A stretch of 64,000 nt of DNA from Gemmatimonas sp. (GTDB lineage Bacteria; Gemmatimonadota; Gemmatimonadetes; Gemmatimonadales; Gemmatimonadaceae). The stretch covers positions 18,397-82,396 of the forward strand of contig JAABRO010000008.1 in the NCBI GenBank assembly GCA_011390885.1, read 5' to 3'. The position numbers and the translations under genes were made by a program. The first letter of the stretch is position 1. The number at the start of each line of letters is the position of its first letter. Positions 53,501 to 61,346 of the stretch are shown piece after piece. The notes beneath the pieces were generated by a model that made no database searches, was not told where the DNA came from, and saw only the letters and a list, made by a program, of their open reading frames with translations.

Positions 53501-54410
53501 TGGCGTGGGGCGAGAGGGCAAGCGAGAGCAGGGTGGTGGCGGCGTCGTACGCCGCGCGCTCGGCAGGCGTGCTGGCGAGCGCCTCGCGATGACGGGACAC
53601 GGTGGCGGTGTCGCCGCGCGCGAGCGGACCGGAGATCGCGCGGCGCGCGGACGTGTGCGGCGGCAGCGCGTGCAGGTTGCGCACGACGCTGTCGAGCAGG
53701 CCGAGCAGCGCCCGGCGCGCGGTGACGGGATCGAGGTGGAGCGGGGCGAGCATCGCCTCGGCGTGCGCGAGCAGCGCGGCCGGCGCGTTGCCCATGAGCG
53801 TGGCGGCGGCGTGCCAGCGCGCGCGATCGGCGTCCTGCACGCGCACCGGCTGCAGTGCGAGGGTCGCGCACAGCGCCTCGAGCGCCGTGCCGGCGATGGC
53901 GTCACCGGCGATGGCGGCCACCGCGCCGGCGAAGTGGTGCGCCGGCGCGTCCTCGCCGCGGGGCAGGGACACCATCGGGTGCAGCGCGCCGGCATGCACG
54001 CGCGCGAGCTCCGCGCCGCCTTGCTGCCGCGCCACCTCGATGACGTCGGCGCCGAGCGCGCCGGCGCAGTGCGCGAGCACCTGCCCATCGCGCCACACCG
54101 GCAAGGCGGCGAGCACGGGCACGTCGGTGTCGCTCACGGCGAGTACGACGAGGTCCACGTGGGCGGCAAGCGAGCGCAGTGGAACCGCGTGCACGCCCGG
54201 CAGCGTCGCGGCGAGCGCCTCGGCGGCACCGGCGCGTCGGCTGCTCACCGCCGTGAGGCGCACCGCCGCCGGTTCGTGCACGCCGACGTGCGCCCGCTGC
54301 GCGGACATCGGCTGCGCGGACGCGTGCCGCGAAGACGCGTGCAGTGCGCGGGCCAGTGCGCGGCCCACGGTGCCGAGTCCCACGATCCCTACGTGCCAGG
54401 CGCCAGTCAT
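53478..54410 (-). CDS. Rossmann/DUF2520 protein in the pan operon
   Basis: 310 residues from the ATG at 54410. An NAD(P)-binding fold at the start (VGIVGLGTVGRALARAL) is followed by the DUF2520 helical domain with GALHPMVSLP and WHAAATLMGNAPAALLAHAEAML. Architecture is that of the ketopantoate-reductase/6-phosphogluconate dehydrogenase superfamily. As the first gene of an operon with panB and panC, and with no panE in the window, it is a reasonable candidate for the ketopantoate reductase step; that is inference. A GATGCT sequence 5 nt before the ATG resembles, imperfectly, the leaderless -10 pattern. Confidence 0.8.
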   Translation of the reverse strand: MTGAWHVGIVGLGTVGRALARALHASSRHASAQPMSAQRAHVGVHEPAAVRLTAVSSRRAGAAEALAATLPGVHAVPLRSLAAHVDLVVLAVSDTDVPVLAALPVWRDGQVLAHCAGALGADVIEVARQQGGAELARVHAGALHPMVSLPRGEDAPAHHFAGAVAAIAGDAIAGTALEALCATLALQPVRVQDADRARWHAAATLMGNAPAALLAHAEAMLAPLHLDPVTARRALLGLLDSVVRNLHALPPHTSARRAISGPLARGDTATVSRHREALASTPAERAAYDAATTLLSLALSPHANAPSHDP

Positions 54411-54472
54411 GGTGAAGCATCGTTGGCGGGCGGGGCGCGGAGCAAGGTCGCGCCGGCCGGTGCGCTGGCGAT

Positions 54473-54478
54473 TATCGT
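54473..54478 (+). promoter_or_regulatory. -10 box of probable leaderless lipoprotein mRNA
   Basis: TATCGT lies 5 nt before the ATG at 54484, the same spacing as at 4.38, 9.70, 25.85 and 39.04 kb. It is within the divergent region shared with the DUF2520 gene. Confidence 0.5.
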
Positions 54479-54483
54479 CCGGC

Positions 54484-55503
54484 ATGCGACGCTTCCGGAC
54501 TTCGGCGCCCGGCGCCCTTCTGCTGTTCCTGTTGCCACTGCTCGCCGGCTGCGCCGCCGGCGAACGCGAAATCGTGTGGGTGGACACGTCGCCCACGATC
54601 GTGTCCTTTGCCGGCCTCGACGAGCCCGACGTGGACACGCTCCCCGAGGCGACCGACACCCTGTACGCCGGCGAGCGCGCCGAGTGGCAGGCCACGCGCC
54701 CCGGCCTCGTGCACGACCTGTGGCGCGCCACCGCGCTGCGCCGCGAACTGACCGCCATGCCGGCCTCACGCGAGCGTCGTGCACCGGCCGGGCCGCTGCC
54801 GCTCGTGGAGACGCCCCCCGCGCCCGATCGCTCCATGGGCGAGGGCAGCCTGCCCATCGACCCGCAGCGGTGCGTGGGCAGCTTGCGCATTGCCAATACG
54901 GCGCGCGGTCAGGTGGCCGCGTGGTGGTCGGAGCGCGCGGGGCAGCGTGTGCACCTGCTCGCGGCGTGGCGGGATTTCGGACAGGCCACGTGGCGCGGAC
55001 CCATTCCGGTGGACACGCTCGACGTGGGCTCCACCGACGCGCGCGACGTGCCCGAGGGTGTGCCCAACGGCTGCGCGCGCCCCGCGCCCGGGCTCTCGGT
55101 GGACGGCGACAACGGCTACGTGCACCTTGCCTACGCGCTCGTGGGGCCCGAGGGGCCAGGCTTCTTCTACGCGCACCAGATGGACCCGCGCGCCGCCTTC
55201 GAGCCGCCCATTCCCATCGTGTACGGCGAACGGCTCGGCGCCGCGCGCGTCGCCTCCGACGGCGACGCGGTGGCCGTTGTGTACGAGGACCCCAACAGCG
55301 GCTCGCGCCCGCGCATCGCGCTCGCCGTGTCGCGCACCGCGGGGCACCTGTTCGAGGGACGCTTCACCGTGAACGCCGGCCTCTCGCCGGCCTCCGACCC
55401 GTACGTGCAGATTCGCGGAGCCGCGATCGTCGCGGGGTGGTCCGAAGTGCCGCCCGCCGGTGGCGACACCGTGTTCCTCGTGCGACGCGCCACGATACGC
55501 TGA
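54484..55503 (+). CDS. Hypothetical lipoprotein
   Basis: 339 residues from the ATG at 54484. The signal peptide ends in the lipobox LLAGC (about residues 18-22). The mature protein has an Asp/Glu-rich early segment and then beta-rich repeats with SVDGDNGYVHLAYAL and RVASDGDAVAVVYEDPNSG, which resemble blades of a sialidase-like or WD-type propeller. I do not recognise a specific family. It precedes nfo by 68 bp and may share its transcript. It probably sits on the periplasmic face of the inner or outer membrane. Confidence 0.7.
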   Translation: MRRFRTSAPGALLLFLLPLLAGCAAGEREIVWVDTSPTIVSFAGLDEPDVDTLPEATDTLYAGERAEWQATRPGLVHDLWRATALRRELTAMPASRERRAPAGPLPLVETPPAPDRSMGEGSLPIDPQRCVGSLRIANTARGQVAAWWSERAGQRVHLLAAWRDFGQATWRGPIPVDTLDVGSTDARDVPEGVPNGCARPAPGLSVDGDNGYVHLAYALVGPEGPGFFYAHQMDPRAAFEPPIPIVYGERLGAARVASDGDAVAVVYEDPNSGSRPRIALAVSRTAGHLFEGRFTVNAGLSPASDPYVQIRGAAIVAGWSEVPPAGGDTVFLVRRATIR

Positions 55504-55571
55504 TCGCGCGACCCCTCGAGCGCGTCCCCATCGCCCGATCGCGTCCGACCGTCCCTCCCGCCCGCTTCGCC

Positions 55572-56486
55572 ATGACCGACACGTCGCTCCTGCTCGGCGC
55601 CCACTGCATCGACACCGGGGGCATCCCCATGGCCGCGCGCCGTGCCGGCCGCGCCGGCATGCAGGCGCTGCAGATCTTCAGCGCCATCCCCAAGTACTAC
55701 AACGAGAAGGTGAGCGTGAAGCCCGATCGCATCGCGCGCTTTCGCGAGGCGCTCGAGGGCGCGGGCATCGCGCCGGCGCATGTGATCGTGCACGCGGGCT
55801 ACGTGCTCAACTGCGCCACCCCCGACGCGGAAAAGTGGGAGCGCGCGGCCACCGCGCTCGCCAGGGAGCTCGAGCGCAGCACCGCCCTTGGCGTGGGGGG
55901 CGTGTGCTTTCACCCCGGCGCCGCCACCGACGGCGACCGCGATGCCGCGATCGCGCGCGTGAGTGAGGCCATGCGCCGCGCGCTGCTCGCGGTGCCGGAG
56001 GGCGGTACGCGCCTGCTCATCGAGAACACTGCCGGCGCCGGCACCACCGTGGGGCGCACCCCCGACGAAGTGGGCGCCATGCTCGCCGCGCTGCCAGCCG
56101 ACCTGCGCGCGCGCGCCGGCTACGGCCTCGACACGTGCCACCTGTACGCGTCCGGCTACGACCTCGCGGCGTCTCGCGACGAGGTCACGCGCGTGCTCGA
56201 CGCGTTCGAGCAGGCCACGGGGGAACCGCCCTCGTTCCTGCATCTGAACGACAGCGAAGGAGCACTCGGCTCCAACAAGGACCGCCACGCGCGCATCGGC
56301 CAGGGGAAGATCGGCGCCGAGGCGTTCGGCTGGTTGCTGCAGGACGCGCGGGCGCGTGGCATTCCCTGCCTGCTCGAGACGCCGCAGGCGGTGAGCGAGG
56401 TGGCCGAAGACGACGACACACCCGACGCGTGGGACGTGGAGGACATCGCGCGGCTGCGCGAGCTGGCGGGGGTGGCCGGCGCGTGA
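55572..56486 (+). CDS. nfo: Deoxyribonuclease IV (AP endonuclease)
   Basis: 304 residues from the ATG at 55572. The endonuclease IV TIM barrel carries three zinc sites: HCIDTGG/QIFSAIPKYYNE at the start, HPGAATDGDRD, the Glu in LIENTAGAGTTVG, GYGLDTCHLYASGYD and HLNDSEGALGSNKDRHARIGQGKIG, then the Glu in CLLETP. It cuts 5' of abasic sites during base-excision repair. The following hydrolase starts within its stop (GTGA overlap), suggesting coupled translation although the functions differ. Confidence 0.93.
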   Translation: MTDTSLLLGAHCIDTGGIPMAARRAGRAGMQALQIFSAIPKYYNEKVSVKPDRIARFREALEGAGIAPAHVIVHAGYVLNCATPDAEKWERAATALARELERSTALGVGGVCFHPGAATDGDRDAAIARVSEAMRRALLAVPEGGTRLLIENTAGAGTTVGRTPDEVGAMLAALPADLRARAGYGLDTCHLYASGYDLAASRDEVTRVLDAFEQATGEPPSFLHLNDSEGALGSNKDRHARIGQGKIGAEAFGWLLQDARARGIPCLLETPQAVSEVAEDDDTPDAWDVEDIARLRELAGVAGA

Positions 56487-58159
56487 GGCTGCGCGCGCTG
56501 CTCGTGCTCGCGGCGCTCTCCTGCACGCTGCCGGCCGAGCGTGCGCCTGACGCAACCGACGCGGACCTCGCGCGGGCCACACGGGACTCTGCACCGGACA
56601 TCGCACCGATCTCCCCCGACGCGCGTGCCTGGGTGCTGTTCACCGAGGGCGGCGATACGATCGCGCACGAGGTCGCGCGTGAGGGGCGTGACTGGTTGGA
56701 GGTCACGCTCACGCTCGACCGCCGCGCGGAGTCGCAGCGCATCGTGATCGCGTCGCAGGGGGGCGCGGACGTGCGCTGGGACGTGCTGCGCGAATGGGCA
56801 CCCGCGGTCGCGCGCCCTGCCGAGCGCTGGCGATTGCTCCCGTTCGGCGACTCGCTGACGGTGGTGCGGGGTGCGCTCATCGGCGTGCCGGTGGACGTGG
56901 GCACCGTTCCGCTGCCGCGTGACGCGGCCCCCTGGCACGACGCGTCCGTCGCGCTCCTCGAGCGCGTGGTGCGGCAGGGCCTCGTGCTCGCGGGAGCGGC
57001 CGAGCGATCGGTGGTCTCGCTCACGACGCCCGAACGCGTGCGTCGCGTGCGCGTGACGCGCATCGGCCTGGACTCGGTGCGCGTCGCGCACCCCGACGGG
57101 GACTGGCTGCTGCGCGTCGATGGTTCGGGACGCGTACAGGGCGGTGCGTCGCCATCGCGGCGGCTCCTGCTGCGCCGTGTGGCTGTGCCCGACGACTCGG
57201 CGCGCGCGCACTCTCAGGCGGACACTCACGGCGATGCACAGAACGGCGTGATGCACCAATCCGTCCTGCTGCACGCCCCCGACGGCGTGCGACTGGCCGG
57301 CACCTTCACGCGCCCGACGACCGGCGATCCGGTGCCGGTCGTGGTCTTCGTGAGCGGCTCCGGGCCGCAGGATCGCGACCTCGGCGTGCCCGGATTCGAT
57401 GGCTACCGCCCTTTCGCGGAGCTCGCCGAGTCGCTCGCGCTCCGCGGCATTGCGTCGCTGCGCGTGGACGATCGCGGCACCGGCGCGTCGGGCGGCAGCG
57501 CCTACAGCGCCACCTTCGCCGACGAGGCGCGCGACGTGCGTGCGCTGCTCGCGTGGCTGCGCGCGCGCGCCGAGCTGCGGCCGTCCGCGATCGCACTTGT
57601 GGGACACAGTGACGGCGGGCATGTCGTGCTCGAGGTGGCGGCGTCGGACACGGCACGCCGTGGCGGCGCGATTCGCGCGGTGCTTCTGCTTGGCACGCCC
57701 GCCGAGTCGGGACGGGCACTGGCCCGCGCGCAGCGGCTGGCCTGGCTCGACGAGCGATCGCGGGACGGTGTGCCGCCGTCGGAGGCGACGCGCGCCACGC
57801 TCGACGCCCTCGACGCCGAGACGGAGCGACTCGCCGCGCGCGACCCATGGCTGCGCGACTGGCTGGCGCACGAGCCGTCGCGCGCGCTCGGCGGCGTGCG
57901 AGCGCCGGTGCTCGTGGCCCACGGCGCACATGACGGGCAGGTGCCCGTCGCGCAGGCGGTGCAGCTTGCCGCGCTGCTGCGCGCTCGGGGGGCGGGCGAC
58001 GTGTCGGTGCAGCGGCTTCCCGGCGTGAACCACCTGCTGCTGGCCGACTCGAGTGGCGACCCGCGTGGCTATCGTCGCCTGCCGTCCCGCGCGTTGCCGG
58101 CGGACGTGCGCGACACGCTTGTGGCGTGGCTGTCGGCGCGTCTGCGCGAGCGTCCCTGA
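56483..58159 (+). CDS. Secreted alpha/beta-hydrolase (S9/dienelactone-hydrolase-like)
   Basis: 558 residues from a GTG at 56483, overlapping the nfo stop. A hydrophobic start is followed by a Cys and a low-complexity segment, so export or lipidation is likely. The N-terminal 270 residues have no family I recognise. The C-terminal hydrolase has Ser376 in GHSDGGHV, Asp484 in HGAHDGQVP, and His517 in GVNHLLL, with SGSGPQDRDLGVPG forming the oxyanion region. It resembles acyl-esterase/peptidase hydrolases of the kind often called alpha/beta hydrolase family protein. The substrate is unknown. Confidence 0.8.
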   Translation: MRLRALLVLAALSCTLPAERAPDATDADLARATRDSAPDIAPISPDARAWVLFTEGGDTIAHEVAREGRDWLEVTLTLDRRAESQRIVIASQGGADVRWDVLREWAPAVARPAERWRLLPFGDSLTVVRGALIGVPVDVGTVPLPRDAAPWHDASVALLERVVRQGLVLAGAAERSVVSLTTPERVRRVRVTRIGLDSVRVAHPDGDWLLRVDGSGRVQGGASPSRRLLLRRVAVPDDSARAHSQADTHGDAQNGVMHQSVLLHAPDGVRLAGTFTRPTTGDPVPVVVFVSGSGPQDRDLGVPGFDGYRPFAELAESLALRGIASLRVDDRGTGASGGSAYSATFADEARDVRALLAWLRARAELRPSAIALVGHSDGGHVVLEVAASDTARRGGAIRAVLLLGTPAESGRALARAQRLAWLDERSRDGVPPSEATRATLDALDAETERLAARDPWLRDWLAHEPSRALGGVRAPVLVAHGAHDGQVPVAQAVQLAALLRARGAGDVSVQRLPGVNHLLLADSSGDPRGYRRLPSRALPADVRDTLVAWLSARLRERP

Positions 58160-58266
58160 GGCGAGTGCGCGTCCCCTCGACGCTCCTTCGAACGCCCCTC
58201 TGACGCCCCTCGAAGGCGTCCCCGAGGGCGCGCACCCGTCTCCCCGAGGGAAAAACCGTCATTCTC

Positions 58267-58319
58267 ATAGGGGAAAACGCGATTTCCCCTATTGCGCGTC
58301 CCATAGCGCCATATAGCTT
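58267..58319 (+). promoter_or_regulatory. Hairpin and promoter upstream of the SWIB protein gene
   Basis: A 10-bp stem (ataggggaaa / tttcccctat; 58267-58276 and 58283-58292) precedes a -35 TTGCGC (58292-58297) and a -10 TAGCTT (58314-58319), spaced 16 bp. The AT content is unusually high for the window. The hairpin may terminate the upstream operon or be an operator. The leader to the ATG at 58377 is about 50 nt and includes an AGGAG. Confidence 0.55.
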
Positions 58320-58376
58320 GTGGCGCGTCACGCACAGATCGCGCGACACGGACCGGTACCCAACACAGGAGATTCC

Positions 58377-58817
58377 ATGGCCCCTGCGAAGAAGTCTGCC
58401 AAGAAGGCGGCGAAGAAGGCCGCCCCGAAGAAGGCCGCTGCGAAGAAGGCGGCACCCAAGAAGGCCGCCGCCAAGAAGGCGGCTCCGAAGAAGGCCGCGA
58501 AGAAGGCGGCCGCCCCGAAGAAGGCCGCCGCGAAGAAGGCGGCTCCCAAGAAGGCGGCCAAGAAGCGCACGCCGAATGCCGCGTTCATGAAGGCCATGAC
58601 GCCGTCGGCCGAGCTCGGCGCCGTGATCGGCACCAAGCCGCTCCCGCGCACCGAAGCCACCAAGAAGATCTGGGATTACATCAAGAAGAACGGCCTGCAG
58701 GACGCGAAGAACAAGCGGCAGATCAACGCCGACGACAAGCTCAAGGCCGTCTTCGGTGGCAAGAAGTCCGTCACCATGTTCGAGATGACGGCGCTGGTCA
58801 GCAAGCACCTCTCCTGA
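58377..58817 (+). CDS. Lysine/alanine-rich histone-tail and SWIB-domain protein
   Basis: 146 residues from the ATG at 58377, with AGGAG 5 nt upstream of it. Residues 1-64 are repeats of AKKAAPKK type, as in histone H1 and chlamydial Hc1/Hc2 tails. Residues about 70-146 form a SWIB/MDM2-like domain: LGAVIGTKPLPRTEATKKIWDYIKKNGLQDAKNKRQINADDKLKAVFGGKKSVTMFEMT is the core. Such bacterial proteins may compact DNA or bind it through the basic tail. It has its own promoter and a terminator-like hairpin after it, so it seems to be a separate unit. Confidence 0.88.
   Translation: MAPAKKSAKKAAKKAAPKKAAAKKAAPKKAAAKKAAPKKAAKKAAAPKKAAAKKAAPKKAAKKRTPNAAFMKAMTPSAELGAVIGTKPLPRTEATKKIWDYIKKNGLQDAKNKRQINADDKLKAVFGGKKSVTMFEMTALVSKHLS
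58395..58566 (+). repeat. aagaaggc-rich low-complexity coding repeat
   Basis: Repeated codons for Lys-Lys-Ala-Ala/Pro-Lys-Lys encode the histone-like tail. Repeat units are not identical (ccgc/cgct variants), so the array is old enough to have diverged. Confidence 0.75.
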
Positions 58818-58837
58818 CCATCTTTCGGCAGGCGTGG

Positions 58838-58872
58838 CGAGGGGGCGTGTCCCGCACGGACGCGCCCCCTCG
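58838..58872. terminator. GC-rich hairpin after the SWIB gene
   Basis: A 15-nt arm (58838-58852) pairs with 58858-58872 at 14 of 15 positions around a 5-nt loop, 21 bp past the stop. The following tcgcttgt is a weak T-tract, so this is a plausible but not canonical intrinsic terminator. Confidence 0.55.
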
Positions 58873-58906
58873 TCGCTTGTGACCCCGACTCCCTCCACAC
58901 GCTGCC

Positions 58907-59704
58907 GTGGCCCGTTCGCCGAAGTCCAAGTCCGACGCCCCCGCCAACGCCGTGGCCGCGCTGCGTGGCGATGCGAAGCAGGCGCCCGATCGCCCGTCGT
59001 CCACCAAGGACAACATCAAGGCGATCCTCTGGACGCTCGCGATCTTCTTCTTCATCCGCACGTTCCTCTTCGAGGCGTACCGGATCCCGTCCGGGAGCAT
59101 GCAGCCCACGCTGCTGGTGGGCGACTGGCTGTTCGTGAACAAGCTCGCCTACGGGCCGCACGTGCCGGGCACGAACATCAACCTGCCGGGCTACGACGAA
59201 CCCGCGCGCGGCGACGTGATCGTGTTCAAGTCGCCCGACCAGCGCGACCAGCCCGACGATCCCAACCCCACGCTGGTGAAGCGGCTCGTGGCCGTGGCCG
59301 GTGACACGGTGCACATGCGCGGCGGGCTCTTCTTCCTGAACGGGGAGCCGCAGCCGCAGCCCGACGCCATGCGCGACAACCCCAAGCTCGACGGCTCCTT
59401 CTCGCACCCGCTCTTCGAGTGGCAGGCGGCACACGAGATCCAGGGGGCGCGCATGGGCGATCCGCCCGACGTGCCCACGCTCGACGACTGGGGCCCGCTC
59501 GTGGTGCCCGCCGGATACCTGTTCATGCTCGGCGACAACCGCTACGACTCCAAGGACGGCCGCTACTGGGGGCTCGTGCCGCGCGAGAACGTGCGTGGCC
59601 GTCCGGCCTTCGTGTACTACTCGTACAACGGCCTCGACAGTGACCGCGCGCTGCCGTTCCTCACCGACATTCGGTGGTCGCGCATCGGGACCGTGATCCG
59701 GTAG
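58907..59704 (+). CDS. lepB: Signal peptidase I
   Basis: 265 residues from a GTG at 58907. One membrane anchor is present (AILWTLAIFFFIRTFLFEAY, about 39-58). The catalytic Ser64 is in IPSGSMQPTLL and the general-base Lys125 is in LVKRLVAVAGD, with box E as LGDNRYDSKDGRYWG. It removes signal peptides from exported preproteins on the periplasmic face of the inner membrane. The esterase gene begins 2 bp after its stop, so these may be co-transcribed. Confidence 0.95.
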   Translation: MARSPKSKSDAPANAVAALRGDAKQAPDRPSSTKDNIKAILWTLAIFFFIRTFLFEAYRIPSGSMQPTLLVGDWLFVNKLAYGPHVPGTNINLPGYDEPARGDVIVFKSPDQRDQPDDPNPTLVKRLVAVAGDTVHMRGGLFFLNGEPQPQPDAMRDNPKLDGSFSHPLFEWQAAHEIQGARMGDPPDVPTLDDWGPLVVPAGYLFMLGDNRYDSKDGRYWGLVPRENVRGRPAFVYYSYNGLDSDRALPFLTDIRWSRIGTVIR

Positions 59705-59706
59705 CC

Positions 59707-60816
59707 ATGCCGTCGTCGCTTCGCTCGCGCCTCGCGAATCTGTTGCTCGCGACCAGCCTCTGGAGTTCGCTGTGCCTCACGGCAGCTCCGATCGAGGCGC
59801 GAGCACAGCCGAGCATCCCCCGCGGCGCGCTGCGCATCGACACCCTCTGGTCGCAGTCGCTCGGCACGACCAAGCGGCTGTACGTGTACCTGCCGCCAAG
59901 CTACTCGCGCGACACCGCCGCGCGTTTTCCCGTGCTCTTCTACCTGCACGGCGTGGGCGGCGACGAAGAGAACTGGGTGCGCCTCGCGCGTCTCGATCGC
60001 GTCATGGATTCGCTCGCCGCGGCCGGCCACCCCGAGGCGATCGTGGTCATGCCCGACGGCGACGACTCCTGGTACACCACCTGGCACACGCTCCCCGACG
60101 CGGCCGCCTGTCGTGCCGACACCGCGCGCGCCGAGCGGGCGGAGAGCTACTGCGTGCCCTGGCCGCACTACGACGACTACGTCGCGCGTGACCTGGTGGC
60201 GCATGTGGACGCCCGCTATCGCACGCGTGCCGAATCAAGGCACCGCGGCATCGGCGGGCTCAGCATGGGCGGCTTCGGCGCGGTCACGCTGGCGCTCGCC
60301 TACCCCGACGTGTACTCGGCGGCCGCGAGCCACTCGGGGGTGCTCGCGCCGGCGCTGCTGGGGCCGCGTCCGCTTCCCGTTGGCGCGACGGCAGGCGACC
60401 TGCAGTGGGCGCGCACGCCCGCCGAGCTGCGGCAGGCGGCGGGTGACATGCGCTTCACGCGCTGGTTCGCGCCGAAGTTCGGCACCGACACCATCGGCTG
60501 GTACGCGCGCGATCCCGGCCGGCTCGTGCAGCGGCTGCAGGTGGCGGGCACGACCGTGCCTGCGCTGTTCTTCGACGGCGGCGTGGACGACGTGTACCTC
60601 GAGCAGAACCGCGCCTTCGCGGCCACGCTGCGTGCGCTGGGCGTGGCCCACGAGTATCGCGAGCCGCGTGGCGGGCACACCTGGGACTACTGGCGCGCGC
60701 AGCTGCCATCGAGCCTTGCCTGGCTGCTGCAACGGGTGGCCGCGCCCGCGTCCGGTGACAGCCTGCCCCAGGTGCGTGACGGCCGCCGTGGTGGCGCCCG
60801 CGCACGCGGCGCGTAG
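59707..60816 (+). CDS. Secreted esterase (D/XynZ-like alpha/beta hydrolase)
   Basis: 369 residues from the ATG at 59707, starting with a signal peptide (LANLLLATSLWSSLCLTAAP). Esterase-D-type features: YVYLPPSYSRD, FYLHGVGGDEENW, Ser186 in GGLSMGGFGA, an Asp in FDGGVDDVYL (294-295), and His324 in GGHTWDYW. This matches the feruloyl/acetyl esterase family (PF00756). It would cleave esters outside the cytoplasm. It starts 2 bp past lepB. Confidence 0.88.
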   Translation: MPSSLRSRLANLLLATSLWSSLCLTAAPIEARAQPSIPRGALRIDTLWSQSLGTTKRLYVYLPPSYSRDTAARFPVLFYLHGVGGDEENWVRLARLDRVMDSLAAAGHPEAIVVMPDGDDSWYTTWHTLPDAAACRADTARAERAESYCVPWPHYDDYVARDLVAHVDARYRTRAESRHRGIGGLSMGGFGAVTLALAYPDVYSAAASHSGVLAPALLGPRPLPVGATAGDLQWARTPAELRQAAGDMRFTRWFAPKFGTDTIGWYARDPGRLVQRLQVAGTTVPALFFDGGVDDVYLEQNRAFAATLRALGVAHEYREPRGGHTWDYWRAQLPSSLAWLLQRVAAPASGDSLPQVRDGRRGGARARGA

Positions 60817-60819
60817 CTT
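60814..60819 (+). promoter_or_regulatory. -10 box before the small membrane protein gene
   Basis: TAGCTT, preceded by gcg, ends 6 nt before the ATG at 60826. It overlaps the end of the esterase gene. The spacing suggests a leaderless transcript in addition to any read-through. Confidence 0.4.
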
Positions 60820-60825
60820 CGCAGG

Positions 60826-61305
60826 ATGCGCCTCTACACGCCGCCCATCGGCTCGACCGCGGTCCCGCCGCGGACCGGTGGCCTGCGCGCCTTCTCGCGC
60901 TCCACGCTCGAGCTGGCCGCGCTCACGGGCATCGTGCTGCGGCTGTACCGGGCCGCCGTGCTCACCCTCCCCAGTTTCGCCGACTGGCCGGTGTTCATTG
61001 GCGCGCTCGTGCTGGGCGTGGTGCTCGCCTGCGGCGCGCTCACCTGGCACCTGAGCAACTTCACGCTGCGCCGCTGGCCCGCGCGCGTGGCCACCTTCGT
61101 GGGGATCGAGGTGGCGGCCGAGTTCGGCATGAGCTCGGTGCTCATCGCGCTGCACCGCGAGCCTGTGGGGTCGGGGCTGGCCACGTGGGCGGATTGGTGG
61201 CCGCTCGCGGGGCAGACGCTGCTGGAGCGTGGGCTGGTCCTGGGTGGGTATGCGGGGCTGCTCGCGGCGGCGATGTGGGTGGTGACGCGCAAGCGCCTCT
61301 CGTGA
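60826..61305 (+). CDS. Small integral membrane protein of unknown function
   Basis: 159 residues, with about four membrane segments (ALTGIVLRLYRAAVLTLP, FIGALVLGVVLACGALTW, WPLAGQTLLERGLVLGGYAG and neighbours). No family is recognised. It sits between an esterase gene and a peptidase gene on the same strand, with a 9-bp gap upstream. A leaderless-type box precedes it. Confidence 0.65.
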   Translation: MRLYTPPIGSTAVPPRTGGLRAFSRSTLELAALTGIVLRLYRAAVLTLPSFADWPVFIGALVLGVVLACGALTWHLSNFTLRRWPARVATFVGIEVAAEFGMSSVLIALHREPVGSGLATWADWWPLAGQTLLERGLVLGGYAGLLAAAMWVVTRKRLS

Positions 61306-61346
61306 TTTCTTCGCGATTGTTGAATCCTTCCGAACCGGAGCAGGGC

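Noticed and set aside
58395-58566. CRISPR or non-coding tandem array
   Set aside because: The repeats are in frame, encode a Lys/Ala tail of a clear SWIB protein, and have no spacers.
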